From: Streptomyces sp. TSRI0107
GTDB lineage: Bacteria; Actinomycetota; Actinomycetes; Streptomycetales; Streptomycetaceae
Assembly: GCF_001905845.1 (NCBI RefSeq)
Contig: NZ_LIVZ01000007.1
Location: 372,001-436,000 of the forward strand
Reading direction: 5' to 3'
Length of the DNA stretch: 64,000 nt
In this document: positions 8,348 through 16,630 of the stretch, in pieces
Position numbering within the stretch: position 1 is the first letter of the stretch
Layout: every line of letters begins with the position of its first letter
Made by a program: the position numbers and the translations under genes
Notes under the pieces: generated by a model
Database searches by the model: none
The model's input: the letters and a program-made list of their open reading frames with translations, nothing else
What the model was told of the DNA's origin: nothing

Positions 8348-8866
8348 TCATCTCCGGGCCGGGCCGGGCTCCGACGCGGTGATGTCGGCCGTGGTCTGGA
8401 CCGGTTCGCCGTCCACCGCCCACACCGTGCCGTCGTCCGCGCAGAGCCGGGCGGTGACCTGGTGGGTGCCGCGCGGGACGAGGCGGCCGGGGATGCGGTA
8501 CTCCGGGTCGCGCAACTCGCTGACGAACCGGCCGTCGACGAAGAGCCGGACGGTGCCGCGCCCGGCGACCGGCTCGACGGGCGTCCCGGCGGGCGAGAGC
8601 CGGAAGCCGCGCAGGGTGAGCCGGACCCGCCAGCTCTCCCCGGCCGGGTCGGGCTGCACCTCGACGCCGACGCCGGGGGCGTCCTCCTCGTCCACCTGGC
8701 GGTAGGAGCGCCCCTCCTCGTCCCGGTCCTCCAGGACCTTGCCCACCGGTGCGGGCGCCCCCGCGCCGCCGCCCTCGTCTGCGTCACCGGTGCCGCAGCC
8801 CGCGGACCCGCCCAGCACGAGGACACAGACCGCGAGCGCGGCGAGAAATCCACGTGTCCACGACAT
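8348..8866 (-). CDS. Putative lipoprotein
   Basis: 172 residues starting MSWTRGFLAALAVCVLVLGGSAGC. A short positive end, a hydrophobic core and a lipobox-like SAGC predict lipid attachment at that cysteine. The rest is a small domain of beta strands (VRLTLRGFRLSPAGTPVEPV, VRLFVDGRFVSELRDPEYRIPGRLV, TVWAVDGEPV), likely an extracytoplasmic immunoglobulin-like fold. I do not recognise a named family. It sits upstream of the TetR gene and is divergent from hmgA across 229 bases. Confidence 0.7.
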   Translation of the reverse strand: MSWTRGFLAALAVCVLVLGGSAGCGTGDADEGGGAGAPAPVGKVLEDRDEEGRSYRQVDEEDAPGVGVEVQPDPAGESWRVRLTLRGFRLSPAGTPVEPVAGRGTVRLFVDGRFVSELRDPEYRIPGRLVPRGTHQVTARLCADDGTVWAVDGEPVQTTADITASEPGPARR

Positions 8867-9095
8867 GCCGGCGAGCGTAGAACACCGGTGCGACACCTCG
8901 GATCCCCCTTGAGTCTGGTTCTCGTAGTCCCCCGGTAGTCCGTCGAGAGGAGGGCGCCCCGGTCCCGTACGACTCTTCGTGCGGATCTCCGGCCGTCCTT
9001 CCGCAGGCCTCTTGCGCACACGAAAACGCAATCCTACGGTGATGCATAGGAATAAGTGGTCAGTACTTGTCCCACCGGCACAGGGAGCAGTGATC

Positions 9096-10412
9096 ATGAG
9101 CGGGGACCCGCGCAAGGCCGCCGAAGGGCTGGCGTATCTCTCCGGATTCGGCAACGAGCACAGCTCCGAGGCCGTTCCGGGCGCCCTGCCCTCGGGCCGC
9201 AACTCACCGCAGCGCGCCCCGCTGGGGCTGTACGCGGAGCAGCTGAGCGGTACGGCGTTCACCGAGCCGCGGGCCCACAACCGCCGCTCCTGGCTGTACC
9301 GGATCCGCCCGTCGGCCGCCCACCCGGCGTTCACCCGTTCCGGCAACGGCGCGCTGCGCACCGCGCCCTTCACCCAGACGGTGGCCGACCCGAACCGCCT
9401 GCGCTGGAACCCGCTCCCCGAGCCGGGCCCCGAGACGGACTTCCTGGCCGGCCTGTGGACCCTGGGCGGCAACGGCGACGTGACCCAGCGCGCCGGCATG
9501 GCCGTGCACCTGTACCACGCCAACGTCTCCATGGACCGGGTCTTCAGCGACGCGGACGGCGAGCTGCTGATCGTCCCCGAGCGCGGCGGGCTCCTCCTGC
9601 GGACGGAGTTCGGCCTGCTCCACGCGGAGCCCGGCCACGTCGCGCTGATCCCGCGCGGCGTGCGGTTCCGCGTGGAACTGCTGGACGGCTCCGCGCGGGG
9701 CTACGTCTGCGAGAACTACGGCGCCCCGTTCCGCCTCCCCGACCTCGGCCCGATCGGCGCCAACGGGCTCGCCAACGCCCGCGACTTCCAGGCGCCGGTC
9801 GCCGCGTACGAGGACGTGGAGGGACCGGTGGAGGTGGTGAACAAGTTCTGCGGCAACCTCTGGACGGCCACCTACGACCACTCGCCGCTGGACGTGGTCG
9901 CCTGGCACGGCAACTACGTGCCGTACGTCTACGACCTGCGCCGCTTCAACGTCATCGGGACGATCTCGTACGACCACCCGGACCCGTCGATCTTCACCGT
10001 GCTGACGTCCCCGTCCGACACCCCCGGCCTGGCCGGCGTCGACTTCGTGGTCTTCGCGCCGCGCTGGCTCGTCGGCGAGGACACCTTCCGGCCGCCGTAC
10101 TTCCACCGGAACGTGATGAGCGAGTACATGGGCCTGATCGAGGGCGCCTACGACGCCAAGGCGGAGGGCTTCGTACCGGGCGGCGGCTCGCTGCACAACA
10201 TGATGTCGGCGCACGGCCCCGACCGGGAGACGTTCGACCGGGCGAGCGCGGCCGAGCTGCGCCCGCAGAAGATCGACGACGGGCTGGCGTTCATGTTCGA
10301 GACCCGCTGGCCGGTGACGCTCACCCCGCAGGCGGCCCGCGCGGAGCACCTGCAGCAGGCGTACGACGACGTCTGGCAGGGCCTCGAGCGCCACTTCCGG
10401 CCCTTGCACTGA
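9096..10412 (+). CDS. hmgA: Homogentisate 1,2-dioxygenase
   Basis: A 438-residue homogentisate dioxygenase, the enzyme that opens the ring of homogentisate to maleylacetoacetate in tyrosine and phenylalanine breakdown. Family landmarks are YLSGFGNEHSSEA near the N-terminus, RAHNRRSWLYRI, and the iron-site region PPYFHRNVMSEYMGLIEG followed by GGGSLHNMMSAHGPD. The length equals that of characterised enzymes. The ATG at 9096 has GGGAG 8-12 bases upstream; the open frame further upstream codes for unrelated residues. A GntR regulator follows after 28 bases and is probably local. The next pathway enzymes (fumarylacetoacetase, isomerase) are not in this window. Confidence 0.97.
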   Translation: MSGDPRKAAEGLAYLSGFGNEHSSEAVPGALPSGRNSPQRAPLGLYAEQLSGTAFTEPRAHNRRSWLYRIRPSAAHPAFTRSGNGALRTAPFTQTVADPNRLRWNPLPEPGPETDFLAGLWTLGGNGDVTQRAGMAVHLYHANVSMDRVFSDADGELLIVPERGGLLLRTEFGLLHAEPGHVALIPRGVRFRVELLDGSARGYVCENYGAPFRLPDLGPIGANGLANARDFQAPVAAYEDVEGPVEVVNKFCGNLWTATYDHSPLDVVAWHGNYVPYVYDLRRFNVIGTISYDHPDPSIFTVLTSPSDTPGLAGVDFVVFAPRWLVGEDTFRPPYFHRNVMSEYMGLIEGAYDAKAEGFVPGGGSLHNMMSAHGPDRETFDRASAAELRPQKIDDGLAFMFETRWPVTLTPQAARAEHLQQAYDDVWQGLERHFRPLH

Positions 10413-10440
10413 CGATCCCCCCGACGGTACGGATGGCCCC

Positions 10441-11190
10441 GTGACCTCCTTCGCTCCGGACTCCATCGTCCTGAACCGCAAGCTGCCGCTCTGGTACCAG
10501 GTGTCGCAGTCGCTGCGCGCCTCGATACTCGGCCGCTCGCCCCGGGACCCGCTGCGGCTGCCCACGGAAGAACAGCTCGCCGGGCACTACGGCGTGAGCG
10601 TGCTGACCATGCGGCAGGCGCTGAAGGAGCTGGAGGACGAGGGGCTGATCACCCGCCACCGCCGGCGCGGCACCTTCATCGAGCCGAGCGCCCGCCGGGG
10701 CTCCCCGGTGCGGCTGCTCGGCTCGGTGGACGCGATCGTGGCCCAGCAGTCCGGCATGACGACGGAACTGCTGGACCACGGCCGCGCCCCGGTGCCGGCC
10801 GAGGTCGCCGAGCACTTCCCGGACCTCGCCGAGGCGGCGACGTACCACCGGCTGCGCAGCGACGCCGAGACCGGCGAGCCGACCAACCACGCCCGCAACT
10901 GGGTCCGTCCCGAACTCGCCGACCGGATCGACCTCGACGACCTGGTCCGCTGGCCGATGACCAAGGTGCTGCGCGACGTGGTGGGGGCGGACATCAGCCG
11001 GATCACGGACACCGTGGAGGCCCGCCTCGCCGACCCGGAGACGGCCCGGCTGCTCCAGGTGCCGCTGCTCAGCCCGATCCTGCACTACACGGGCGTCACC
11101 TACGACGCGGACGGCCGGGTCCTGGACGTCGTCGTCATCCACTACCGCGGCGACCGCTTCTCGTTCACAGTCACCCTGGAGGCCACCTGA
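10441..11190 (+). CDS. GntR/HutC-family regulator with UTRA domain
   Basis: 249 residues, GTG start. The N-terminal winged helix is clear (LWYQVSQSLRASI, then LPTEEQLAGHYGVSVLTMRQALKELEDEGLITRHRRRGTFI). A C-terminal UTRA ligand domain ends in GVTYDADGRVLDVVVIHYRGDRFSFTVTLE. HutC-type regulators usually repress a catabolic operon until they bind a pathway compound. Its position 28 bases after hmgA suggests it controls homogentisate or tyrosine catabolism, which is an inference from context. Confidence 0.88.
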   Translation: MTSFAPDSIVLNRKLPLWYQVSQSLRASILGRSPRDPLRLPTEEQLAGHYGVSVLTMRQALKELEDEGLITRHRRRGTFIEPSARRGSPVRLLGSVDAIVAQQSGMTTELLDHGRAPVPAEVAEHFPDLAEAATYHRLRSDAETGEPTNHARNWVRPELADRIDLDDLVRWPMTKVLRDVVGADISRITDTVEARLADPETARLLQVPLLSPILHYTGVTYDADGRVLDVVVIHYRGDRFSFTVTLEAT

Positions 11191-11201
11191 GCCGTCGTAC
11201 G

Positions 11202-12359
11202 ATGCCGGGCGTGACGTACGACGACGCTCCGCTGCTGGCGGACCTCATGCCGTGGTCCGTCGCACCGCCACGGCTCGGCCGGGAGTGGCCGACGGCCCCC
11301 GACGCCCCCTCGCTGACGGCCCGCTGGGACGCCTTCGTGAAGGCGGACGGCGCCGAGCGCGAGGCGCTGTTCGAGCCGAGCCGGGCCCGCACCCTGCGCA
11401 CCGCGGTCGGCCAGCTCCCCGGCCAGTCCACCGGCACCGAACGGCTGCTGCGCGCCGGCGGCCCCTGCCCCGCCCCGGTCCGCGTCCTGCGCGCCCCCTT
11501 CGACGAGCAGTGGCTCATCCCCGACCACCGGCTCATCGACGCCGCCCGCCCGGAGCTGTGGCGGGTGGCCGACGAGCACCAGGTGTTCGCCGTGGAGAAC
11601 GCGGAGGACCCGGCGCTCCCCCTGCTGGCGACCTCCCTGCTGCCGCTGCTCCGCCCCGGCCCCGTCCGTCCCCTGTACCGCCGCCCCGGCGGAACGGAAC
11701 CGAATCTCGCGCCGGGCCTGACCGAACACCTGGCCGCCCGCCTCGGGCATCCGGTGCCGCCGCCGGACGTCCTCGCCTGGACGCTGGCGACGGTACGGCC
11801 CGACCGCGCCGTCCCGCTCACCGCGGACCCCGAGGCGTGGGCGGCGGGCGTGGCGCTGGGCCGGCGCCTGCTGTGGCTGATGCGCCGCGACGGCGAACGC
11901 CCCAAGCTGCCGGGCGGCCGGCGCCCGTACGTCCGCGCCCCGCTGCCCGCCCGCCCGGTGACCCTCGCGTACGACCGCGAGGAGGAGACCCTGCTGCTCG
12001 ACGAGGGCCGTATCTCCCCGGTGCCGCCGGAGGCCTGGGACTTCGAGTCGGGCGGGACGCGGGTGCTGGAGCAGTGGTTCACCGTCCGCACCGCGGCCCC
12101 CGAGCCGGGCACGCTGACGGCGATCCGCCCGGCGTCCTGGCCGCAGCCGTGGACGTCGGAGCTGCTGGAACTGATCACGGTCCTGGCCCTGATCGCCGAA
12201 CTCCGCCCGGAGCGGGAGCGGCTGGCCTTCCCGTCGCCCGTCACGGCGGCGGAACTGAAGGAGGCGGGCGTCCTCCCGGCCCCGGACCGGGCACGCCGCC
12301 CGGCGTCGGTCCTGGACCACCAGGAGGAAGGCCCGGACGGCCAGTTCGCGTTGCTCTAG
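11202..12359 (+). CDS. Stand-alone protein resembling the C-terminal specificity domain of type ISP restriction enzymes
   Basis: 385 residues. The segments VRVLRAPFDEQWLIPDHRLIDAA, ELWRVADEHQVFAV, VRPLYRRPGG, SPVPPEAWDF, RVLEQWFTVRT and WTSELLELITVLALI resemble what is annotated as the type ISP C-terminal specificity domain, which in full enzymes recognises the DNA target. Here the domain is alone: no helicase, nuclease or methyltransferase motif is visible in the protein or in neighbouring genes. It starts 11 bases after the GntR gene and ends 4 bases before the convergent TetR gene. The function is therefore unknown; the name reflects remembered similarity only. Confidence 0.55.
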   Translation: MPGVTYDDAPLLADLMPWSVAPPRLGREWPTAPDAPSLTARWDAFVKADGAEREALFEPSRARTLRTAVGQLPGQSTGTERLLRAGGPCPAPVRVLRAPFDEQWLIPDHRLIDAARPELWRVADEHQVFAVENAEDPALPLLATSLLPLLRPGPVRPLYRRPGGTEPNLAPGLTEHLAARLGHPVPPPDVLAWTLATVRPDRAVPLTADPEAWAAGVALGRRLLWLMRRDGERPKLPGGRRPYVRAPLPARPVTLAYDREEETLLLDEGRISPVPPEAWDFESGGTRVLEQWFTVRTAAPEPGTLTAIRPASWPQPWTSELLELITVLALIAELRPERERLAFPSPVTAAELKEAGVLPAPDRARRPASVLDHQEEGPDGQFALL

Positions 12360-12363
12360 GGGG

Positions 12364-13083
12364 TCAGGGGGTTTCCTTCGGCGCGAAGCCGTCCAGGAGC
12401 CGGTCGAGCATCAGGTCGAACGCCCCCTCCAGGTTCACCGGCCCCGGATCCTCCGTGAAGGCGGCCGCCAGCCGCGGATACGCGCCGGTCGCCAACTGCC
12501 CGCCGACATAGGCCATCCGCACCGCGCTCTCCTGCTCCTCCGACCACGGCAGCGACCTGCTCCGCTCGGCGGTGGCCAGCTCGGTGGCGACATACGCCGT
12601 CACGCACCCGTTGAGCATGCCGATGAGCTGCATCTTCGTGCCGGAGGGCGCGTCGAGCGGGTCGAGGCAGGCCATGCAGTGCTCCAGGAAGCGCAGGGCG
12701 TGCGGACTGAACCCGTACACGGGTGACATCACCCGCGGCAGCCACGGGTGCCGGTGCATCAGCGCGCGCGTCACACGCGCGATCCGCCGCGCCTCGGCCC
12801 GCCAGTCGCCGCCCGGCTCCCACAGCTCGTGCTCCGCGCTGACGGCGTCCACCATCAGCTCGTACAGGTCCTCCTTACGGGGGACGTAGTTGTACAGCGA
12901 CATCGTCCCGCAGCCGAGCTCGCCCGCGACGCGCCGCATTGACACCGCGTCGAGGCCCTCCGCGTCGGCGATCCCGACCGCCGCCGCCGCGATGTCGGCA
13001 CGGGTGTACGCGGGCCTCGGCCCGCGCCCGGTCCGCTCGGGGCGCGCCCAGATCACTTCGGGTTCGGTCGCTCGGCCGGCCAT
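12364..13083 (-). CDS. TetR-family regulator of the adjacent ABC exporter
   Basis: 239 residues. The DNA-binding domain reads ADIAAAAVGIADAEGLDAVSMRRVAGELGCGTMSLYNYVPRKEDLYELM, followed by a C-terminal dimerisation and ligand domain of the TetR_C tetracyclin-repressor type. It is divergent from the ABC ATPase gene with 63 bases between start codons. A perfect palindrome in that gap and a near-perfect copy inside the start of the ATPase gene make local repression and autorepression very likely. The inducing ligand is unknown but should be a substrate of the exporter. Confidence 0.9.
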   Translation of the reverse strand: MAGRATEPEVIWARPERTGRGPRPAYTRADIAAAAVGIADAEGLDAVSMRRVAGELGCGTMSLYNYVPRKEDLYELMVDAVSAEHELWEPGGDWRAEARRIARVTRALMHRHPWLPRVMSPVYGFSPHALRFLEHCMACLDPLDAPSGTKMQLIGMLNGCVTAYVATELATAERSRSLPWSEEQESAVRMAYVGGQLATGAYPRLAAAFTEDPGPVNLEGAFDLMLDRLLDGFAPKETP

Positions 13084-13111
13084 CGGTCATCACCTCGCAC
13101 ACCATCCTAGT

Positions 13112-13128
13112 TACGTACGCCGTACGTA
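13112..13128. promoter_or_regulatory. Perfect palindromic operator between tetR and the ABC exporter
   Basis: TACGTAC-GCC-GTACGTA, a perfect 7-bp inverted repeat with a 3-bp spacer, lies 29-45 bases before the TetR start and 19-35 bases before the ATPase start. A second copy follows 43 bases downstream, centre to centre (about four helical turns). Confidence 0.8.
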
Positions 13129-13146
13129 GTGCGCTATGGTCGAGCC

Positions 13147-14148
13147 ATGACTACTACGTACGCCGTACTTAGTGAGGGTCTGGAGAAGCGTTTCGGCGAG
13201 GTGCGGGCACTGCGCGGACTGGATCTCGCGGTCGCGCAGGGCACGATCTGCGGGCTGCTCGGACCCAACGGGGCGGGCAAGACCACCGCCGTCCGGCTGC
13301 TCACCACGCTGCTGCGACCCGACGCCGGCTCCGCCCGGGTCGCCGGGCACGACCTGGTCCGCGAGGCCGCGGCGGTCCGCCGCCGGATCGGCGTCACCGG
13401 GCAGTACGCCTCGGTCGACGGCGACCTCACCGGCCGCCAGAACCTGCGCCTGTTCGCCCGGCTGCACCGGGTGCGCGGCCCGGCCGAGACCGCCGCCGAA
13501 CTGCTGGAGCGCTTCGGCCTCACGGAGGCCGCCGACCGGCCCGCCTCCACCTACTCCGGCGGCATGCGCCGCCGCCTCGACCTGGCGGCGAGCCTGGTGC
13601 GCCGCCCCGACGTGCTCTTCCTGGACGAGCCCACGACCGGCCTCGACCCGGCCTCCCGCAACGACATCTGGGAAGCGGTCCGCGCGCTGCGGGCCGAGGG
13701 CACGACGGTGCTGCTGACCACCCAGTACCTGGAGGAGGCCGACCAGCTCGCCGACGACATCGTGCTCGTGGACCGGGGCCGGGTCGCGCACACCGGCTCC
13801 CCGGCCGCGCTGAAGGCGGTCATCGGGGCCTACGTCGAGGTGGTCGTCGCCGACGCCGACGTGATGGTGAAGGCGGCGGGCGTCCTGGACCACCTCACCG
13901 GCGCGCGGCCGACGTTCGACCACGACCGGGGCGCCGTCGGCGCGGTCACCCGGGACACCACGCTCACGCTGCCCCGGCTGGTGCGCGAACTCGACGCGGC
14001 GGGTGTGCCGCTGCTCGACGCGAGCGTCAAGCCGCCCACCCTCGACGACGTCTTCCTGCACCTGACCGACGAGACCCACGACCGTGACGAGACCCACGAC
14101 CGTGACGAGACCCACGACCGTGACGAGACCGAGGAGGCGGCCGCATGA
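13147..14148 (+). CDS. DrrA-type ABC transporter ATP-binding protein
   Basis: 333 residues from the ATG at 13147. Walker A is GPNGAGKTT, the signature motif is YSGGMRRRLDLA, Walker B is VLFLDEPTTGLD, and the switch region is TTQYLEEAD. The C-terminal extension, as in daunorubicin-resistance DrrA proteins, ends in LDDVFLHLT followed by a repeated DETHDR hexapeptide coded by an 18-bp tandem repeat. The protein powers the permease whose ATG overlaps its TGA (ATGA). Codons 3-9 contain a second copy of the TetR operator, so repressor binding would block transcription at or after initiation. The likely role is export of a hydrophobic drug or metabolite. Confidence 0.92.
   Translation: MTTTYAVLSEGLEKRFGEVRALRGLDLAVAQGTICGLLGPNGAGKTTAVRLLTTLLRPDAGSARVAGHDLVREAAAVRRRIGVTGQYASVDGDLTGRQNLRLFARLHRVRGPAETAAELLERFGLTEAADRPASTYSGGMRRRLDLAASLVRRPDVLFLDEPTTGLDPASRNDIWEAVRALRAEGTTVLLTTQYLEEADQLADDIVLVDRGRVAHTGSPAALKAVIGAYVEVVVADADVMVKAAGVLDHLTGARPTFDHDRGAVGAVTRDTTLTLPRLVRELDAAGVPLLDASVKPPTLDDVFLHLTDETHDRDETHDRDETHDRDETEEAAA
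13155..13171. promoter_or_regulatory. Second operator copy inside the ABC ATPase coding start
   Basis: TACGTAC-GCC-GTACTTA differs at one base from a perfect match to the intergenic palindrome and is embedded in codons 3-9 of the ATPase gene. Both copies are followed by AGTG. Confidence 0.75.
14068..14130 (+). repeat. 18-bp tandem repeat coding (DETHDR)n
   Basis: GACGAGACCCACGACCGT is repeated exactly three times (14068-14121), followed by a half unit. It adds an acidic and histidine-bearing tail to the ATPase. Exact identity implies recent slippage expansion, so the copy number should vary between strains. Confidence 0.95.
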
Positions 14149-14927
14149 GCGCGCTCGTCCACGACGGCGGCGCGATGCTGGGCCGTCAGCTCCAGCGGGT
14201 CCGGAACAACCCGGGCCTGATGATCCTCTCCCAGACCATGCCGATCACCATGCTGCTGTTCTTCGGCTACGTCTTCGGCAGCGCGCTCGCGATGCCGGGC
14301 GCCGAGTACCGCTCCTTCCTGGTGCCGGGCCTGCTGGTGGCGACGGCCGCGGGCGGGGTCATGACGGGCATGTTCCAGGCCGCCCAGGACACCCACCGGG
14401 GCGTGACCGACCGGCTGCGCACACTGCCGATGAGCAGGGCGGCGGTGCCGCTCGGGCAGGCCGCCGCCGACCTGGTCGTCACGGCGGCGGGCACGGTGCC
14501 GTTCCTGCTGGTCGGGCTGGCGATGGGCTGGCGGATCGAGGGGTCGGCGGCACAGGCCGCGGGCGCCGTCGGGCTGCTGCTGCTGTTCCGGTTCGCCTGC
14601 ACCTGGGTGGGCGTCTTCCTGGGCCTGCTGACCCGGAACGAGGAGGCGGCGGGCCAGCTGGGCGGAGCGACCTTCGTGCTGCCGCTGCTGTCCAACGCCT
14701 ACATCCCGACCGAGGGCCTGCCCGGCTGGCTGCGCGCCCTCGCCGAGTGGAACCCGATCAGCGCGGTCACCACCGCCGTACGGGACCTGTTCGGCAACGC
14801 GCCCGTGCCGGACGGCGCGGCCTGGCCGGTGGCGCATCCGGTCGCCGGGTCGCTGGCGTGGTGCGCGCTGCTGATCGCCGTGTTCGCCCCGGCCGCGGTG
14901 CGCCGGTACGCGCACGGGGACCGCTAG
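14145..14927 (+). CDS. ABC-2 type permease (DrrB-like)
   Basis: 260 residues with six predicted membrane segments (for example ILSQTMPITMLLFFGYVFGSAL, FLVPGLLVATAAGGVMTGMF and LLIAVFAPAAV). The first half carries the ABC-2 pattern in which a short cytoplasmic arm precedes segment 1, and PLLSNAYIPTEGLPGWLRALAEWNPIS is the conserved last loop of DrrB-type proteins. It overlaps the ATPase gene by four bases, so the two are translated together. It forms the membrane channel of the exporter. Confidence 0.9.
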   Translation: MSALVHDGGAMLGRQLQRVRNNPGLMILSQTMPITMLLFFGYVFGSALAMPGAEYRSFLVPGLLVATAAGGVMTGMFQAAQDTHRGVTDRLRTLPMSRAAVPLGQAAADLVVTAAGTVPFLLVGLAMGWRIEGSAAQAAGAVGLLLLFRFACTWVGVFLGLLTRNEEAAGQLGGATFVLPLLSNAYIPTEGLPGWLRALAEWNPISAVTTAVRDLFGNAPVPDGAAWPVAHPVAGSLAWCALLIAVFAPAAVRRYAHGDR

Positions 14928-14992
14928 GGCGCGCCCTCCCGGCCGGTCCGGGCCTGCTGACAAAGCGCCTGGGCAGAGGCATGATCCAGCGC

Positions 14993-16189
14993 ATGGACCG
15001 TCTTCCGCTGCCCCTGGAGGGCATCACCGTCGTCGCCGTCGAACAGGCCGTCTCCGCGCCGTTCGCCACCCGTCAGCTCGCCGACCTCGGCGCCCGGGTG
15101 ATCAAGGTCGAGCGGGTGGACGGCGGTGACTTCGCGCGCGGCTACGACACCGCCGCGCGCGGCCTGGCCTCCCACTTCGTGTGGTGCAACCGCGGCAAGG
15201 AGTCCGTCGCGCTGGACCTGAAGGACCCGCGCGGGCTGGACGTCGTACGGCGGCTGGTCGCGGACGCGGACGTGTTCGTGCAGAACCTCGCGCACGGGGC
15301 GGCGGCCCGGCTGGGCCTGGACGCGGCGACGCTGTGCGCGGCGCATCCGCGGCTGATCGCGGTCGACATCTCGGGCTACGGGGCGTCGGGGCCGTACGCG
15401 GACAAGCGGGCCTACGACATGCTCGTGCAGTGCGAGGCGGGGCTGGTGTCGGTGACCGGGACGCCGGAGCAGCCGGTGAAGGCGGGCATCCCGGCGGCGG
15501 ACATCGCGGCGGCCATGTACGCCTTCTCCGGGGTGCTGGCGGCGCTGGTGCGCCGGGGGACGACCGGGCGCGGCGGGCCGGTGGAGATCTCGATGCTGGA
15601 GGCGCTGACGGAGTGGATGGGCCATCCGCTGCACCACACGCTGCACGACGGCACTCCCCCGGCGCGCACGGGCCTCGCGCACGCGGTGATCGCGCCGTAC
15701 GACGCCTACGCCACGGCGGACGGCGGGCGGGTGCTGCTGTCGGTGCAGAACGACCGGGAGTGGCGGCGGCTGGCCGAACACGTCATACGGCGGCCGGAGT
15801 TGGGTGCGGATCCGGCGTACGCGACGAACGCCGCGCGGGTGGCGCACCGGGAGCGCACGGACGATCTGGTGGCGAAGGCGCTGGGCGTGCTCGACGCCGA
15901 CGAGGCGCTGGCGCGCCTGGAGGAGGCGGGGATCGCGTGCGCCCGGCTGCGGGACGTCCGGGAGGTGGCGGAGCATCCGCAGCTCGCGGCGCGGGAGCGG
16001 TGGCGGGAGGTGGGGTCGCCGGCGGGGCCGCTGCGGGCGCTGCTGCCGCCGATCACGCTGCCGGGTGGGGACACCGCACGGATGGGTGACGTACCCGCGC
16101 TCGGCCGGCACACCGAGGCAGTGCTGCGTGCCGTGGGGATGACGGACGACGAGATCGCAGCGTTGCGCCGGGACGGTGTGGCGGCCTGA
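14993..16189 (+). CDS. CaiB/BaiF-family CoA transferase
   Basis: 398 residues beginning MDRLPLPLEGITVVAVEQAVSAP. The family (class III CoA transferases) moves CoA between carboxylic acids; the catalytic aspartate is expected in KRAYDMLVQCEAGL. Other landmarks are ATRQLADLGARVIKVER near the N-terminus, NRGKESVALDLK, SGYGASGPY and the C-terminal GRHTEAVL. An ATG at 14981 is an alternative start that adds four residues. It lies 65 bases after the exporter gene and may or may not share its transcript. The acid substrate is unknown. Confidence 0.88.
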   Translation: MDRLPLPLEGITVVAVEQAVSAPFATRQLADLGARVIKVERVDGGDFARGYDTAARGLASHFVWCNRGKESVALDLKDPRGLDVVRRLVADADVFVQNLAHGAAARLGLDAATLCAAHPRLIAVDISGYGASGPYADKRAYDMLVQCEAGLVSVTGTPEQPVKAGIPAADIAAAMYAFSGVLAALVRRGTTGRGGPVEISMLEALTEWMGHPLHHTLHDGTPPARTGLAHAVIAPYDAYATADGGRVLLSVQNDREWRRLAEHVIRRPELGADPAYATNAARVAHRERTDDLVAKALGVLDADEALARLEEAGIACARLRDVREVAEHPQLAARERWREVGSPAGPLRALLPPITLPGGDTARMGDVPALGRHTEAVLRAVGMTDDEIAALRRDGVAA

Positions 16190-16234
16190 GCGCGGGTTTC
16201 CTGAGGTGGCACCGGTGAGCGCCGGTGCCGTCGG

Positions 16235-16504
16235 TCAGTGCCCGCCGAACAGTGTGCGGCGGAGCCTGCGCAGCGGGGCGAAGAGCGAGACGCGGCTCAC
16301 TCGGGCGCCCGTGGCGCTGGGGCGGTGCGCGGGCTCACGCGCGGTCAGTTCACGCATCAGCGAGGTCGCCTCGGCCGTCTTCTGCTGCGGCACGGCGGGA
16401 CCCGCCAGCACCGCGAGATGGCGGTCGAGGCGCGTACTGGTCGCGCTGCTGCCGCAGGTGATCGCAGGGACCCTGGCCCTGCTGCGCACAGTTATCTGTT
16501 CCAT
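16235..16504 (-). CDS. Small conserved hypothetical protein
   Basis: 89 residues starting MEQITVRSRARVPAITCGSS, with a strong GGGGAG ribosome site before the ATG at 16504. It has no membrane segment or signal peptide. The middle LMRELTAREPAHR is probably helical, and the C-terminus is basic (FAPLRRLRRTLFGGH). I recall similar short proteins in other Streptomyces but no known function. It lies downstream of the anti-sigma gene on the same strand after 126 bases without an obvious terminator. Confidence 0.6.
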   Translation of the reverse strand: MEQITVRSRARVPAITCGSSATSTRLDRHLAVLAGPAVPQQKTAEATSLMRELTAREPAHRPSATGARVSRVSLFAPLRRLRRTLFGGH

Positions 16505-16630
16505 GTCACTCCCCACCCGTACGAGTCCACCCGGCCCGGGCAGGGTAACCCTATCGCCCCCTCGGGGCACGCGTGTATCGCGGTCACAGGATTCACCTTC
16601 CCCGCAAGGGTGTTGACCATCCCCGCTCGA

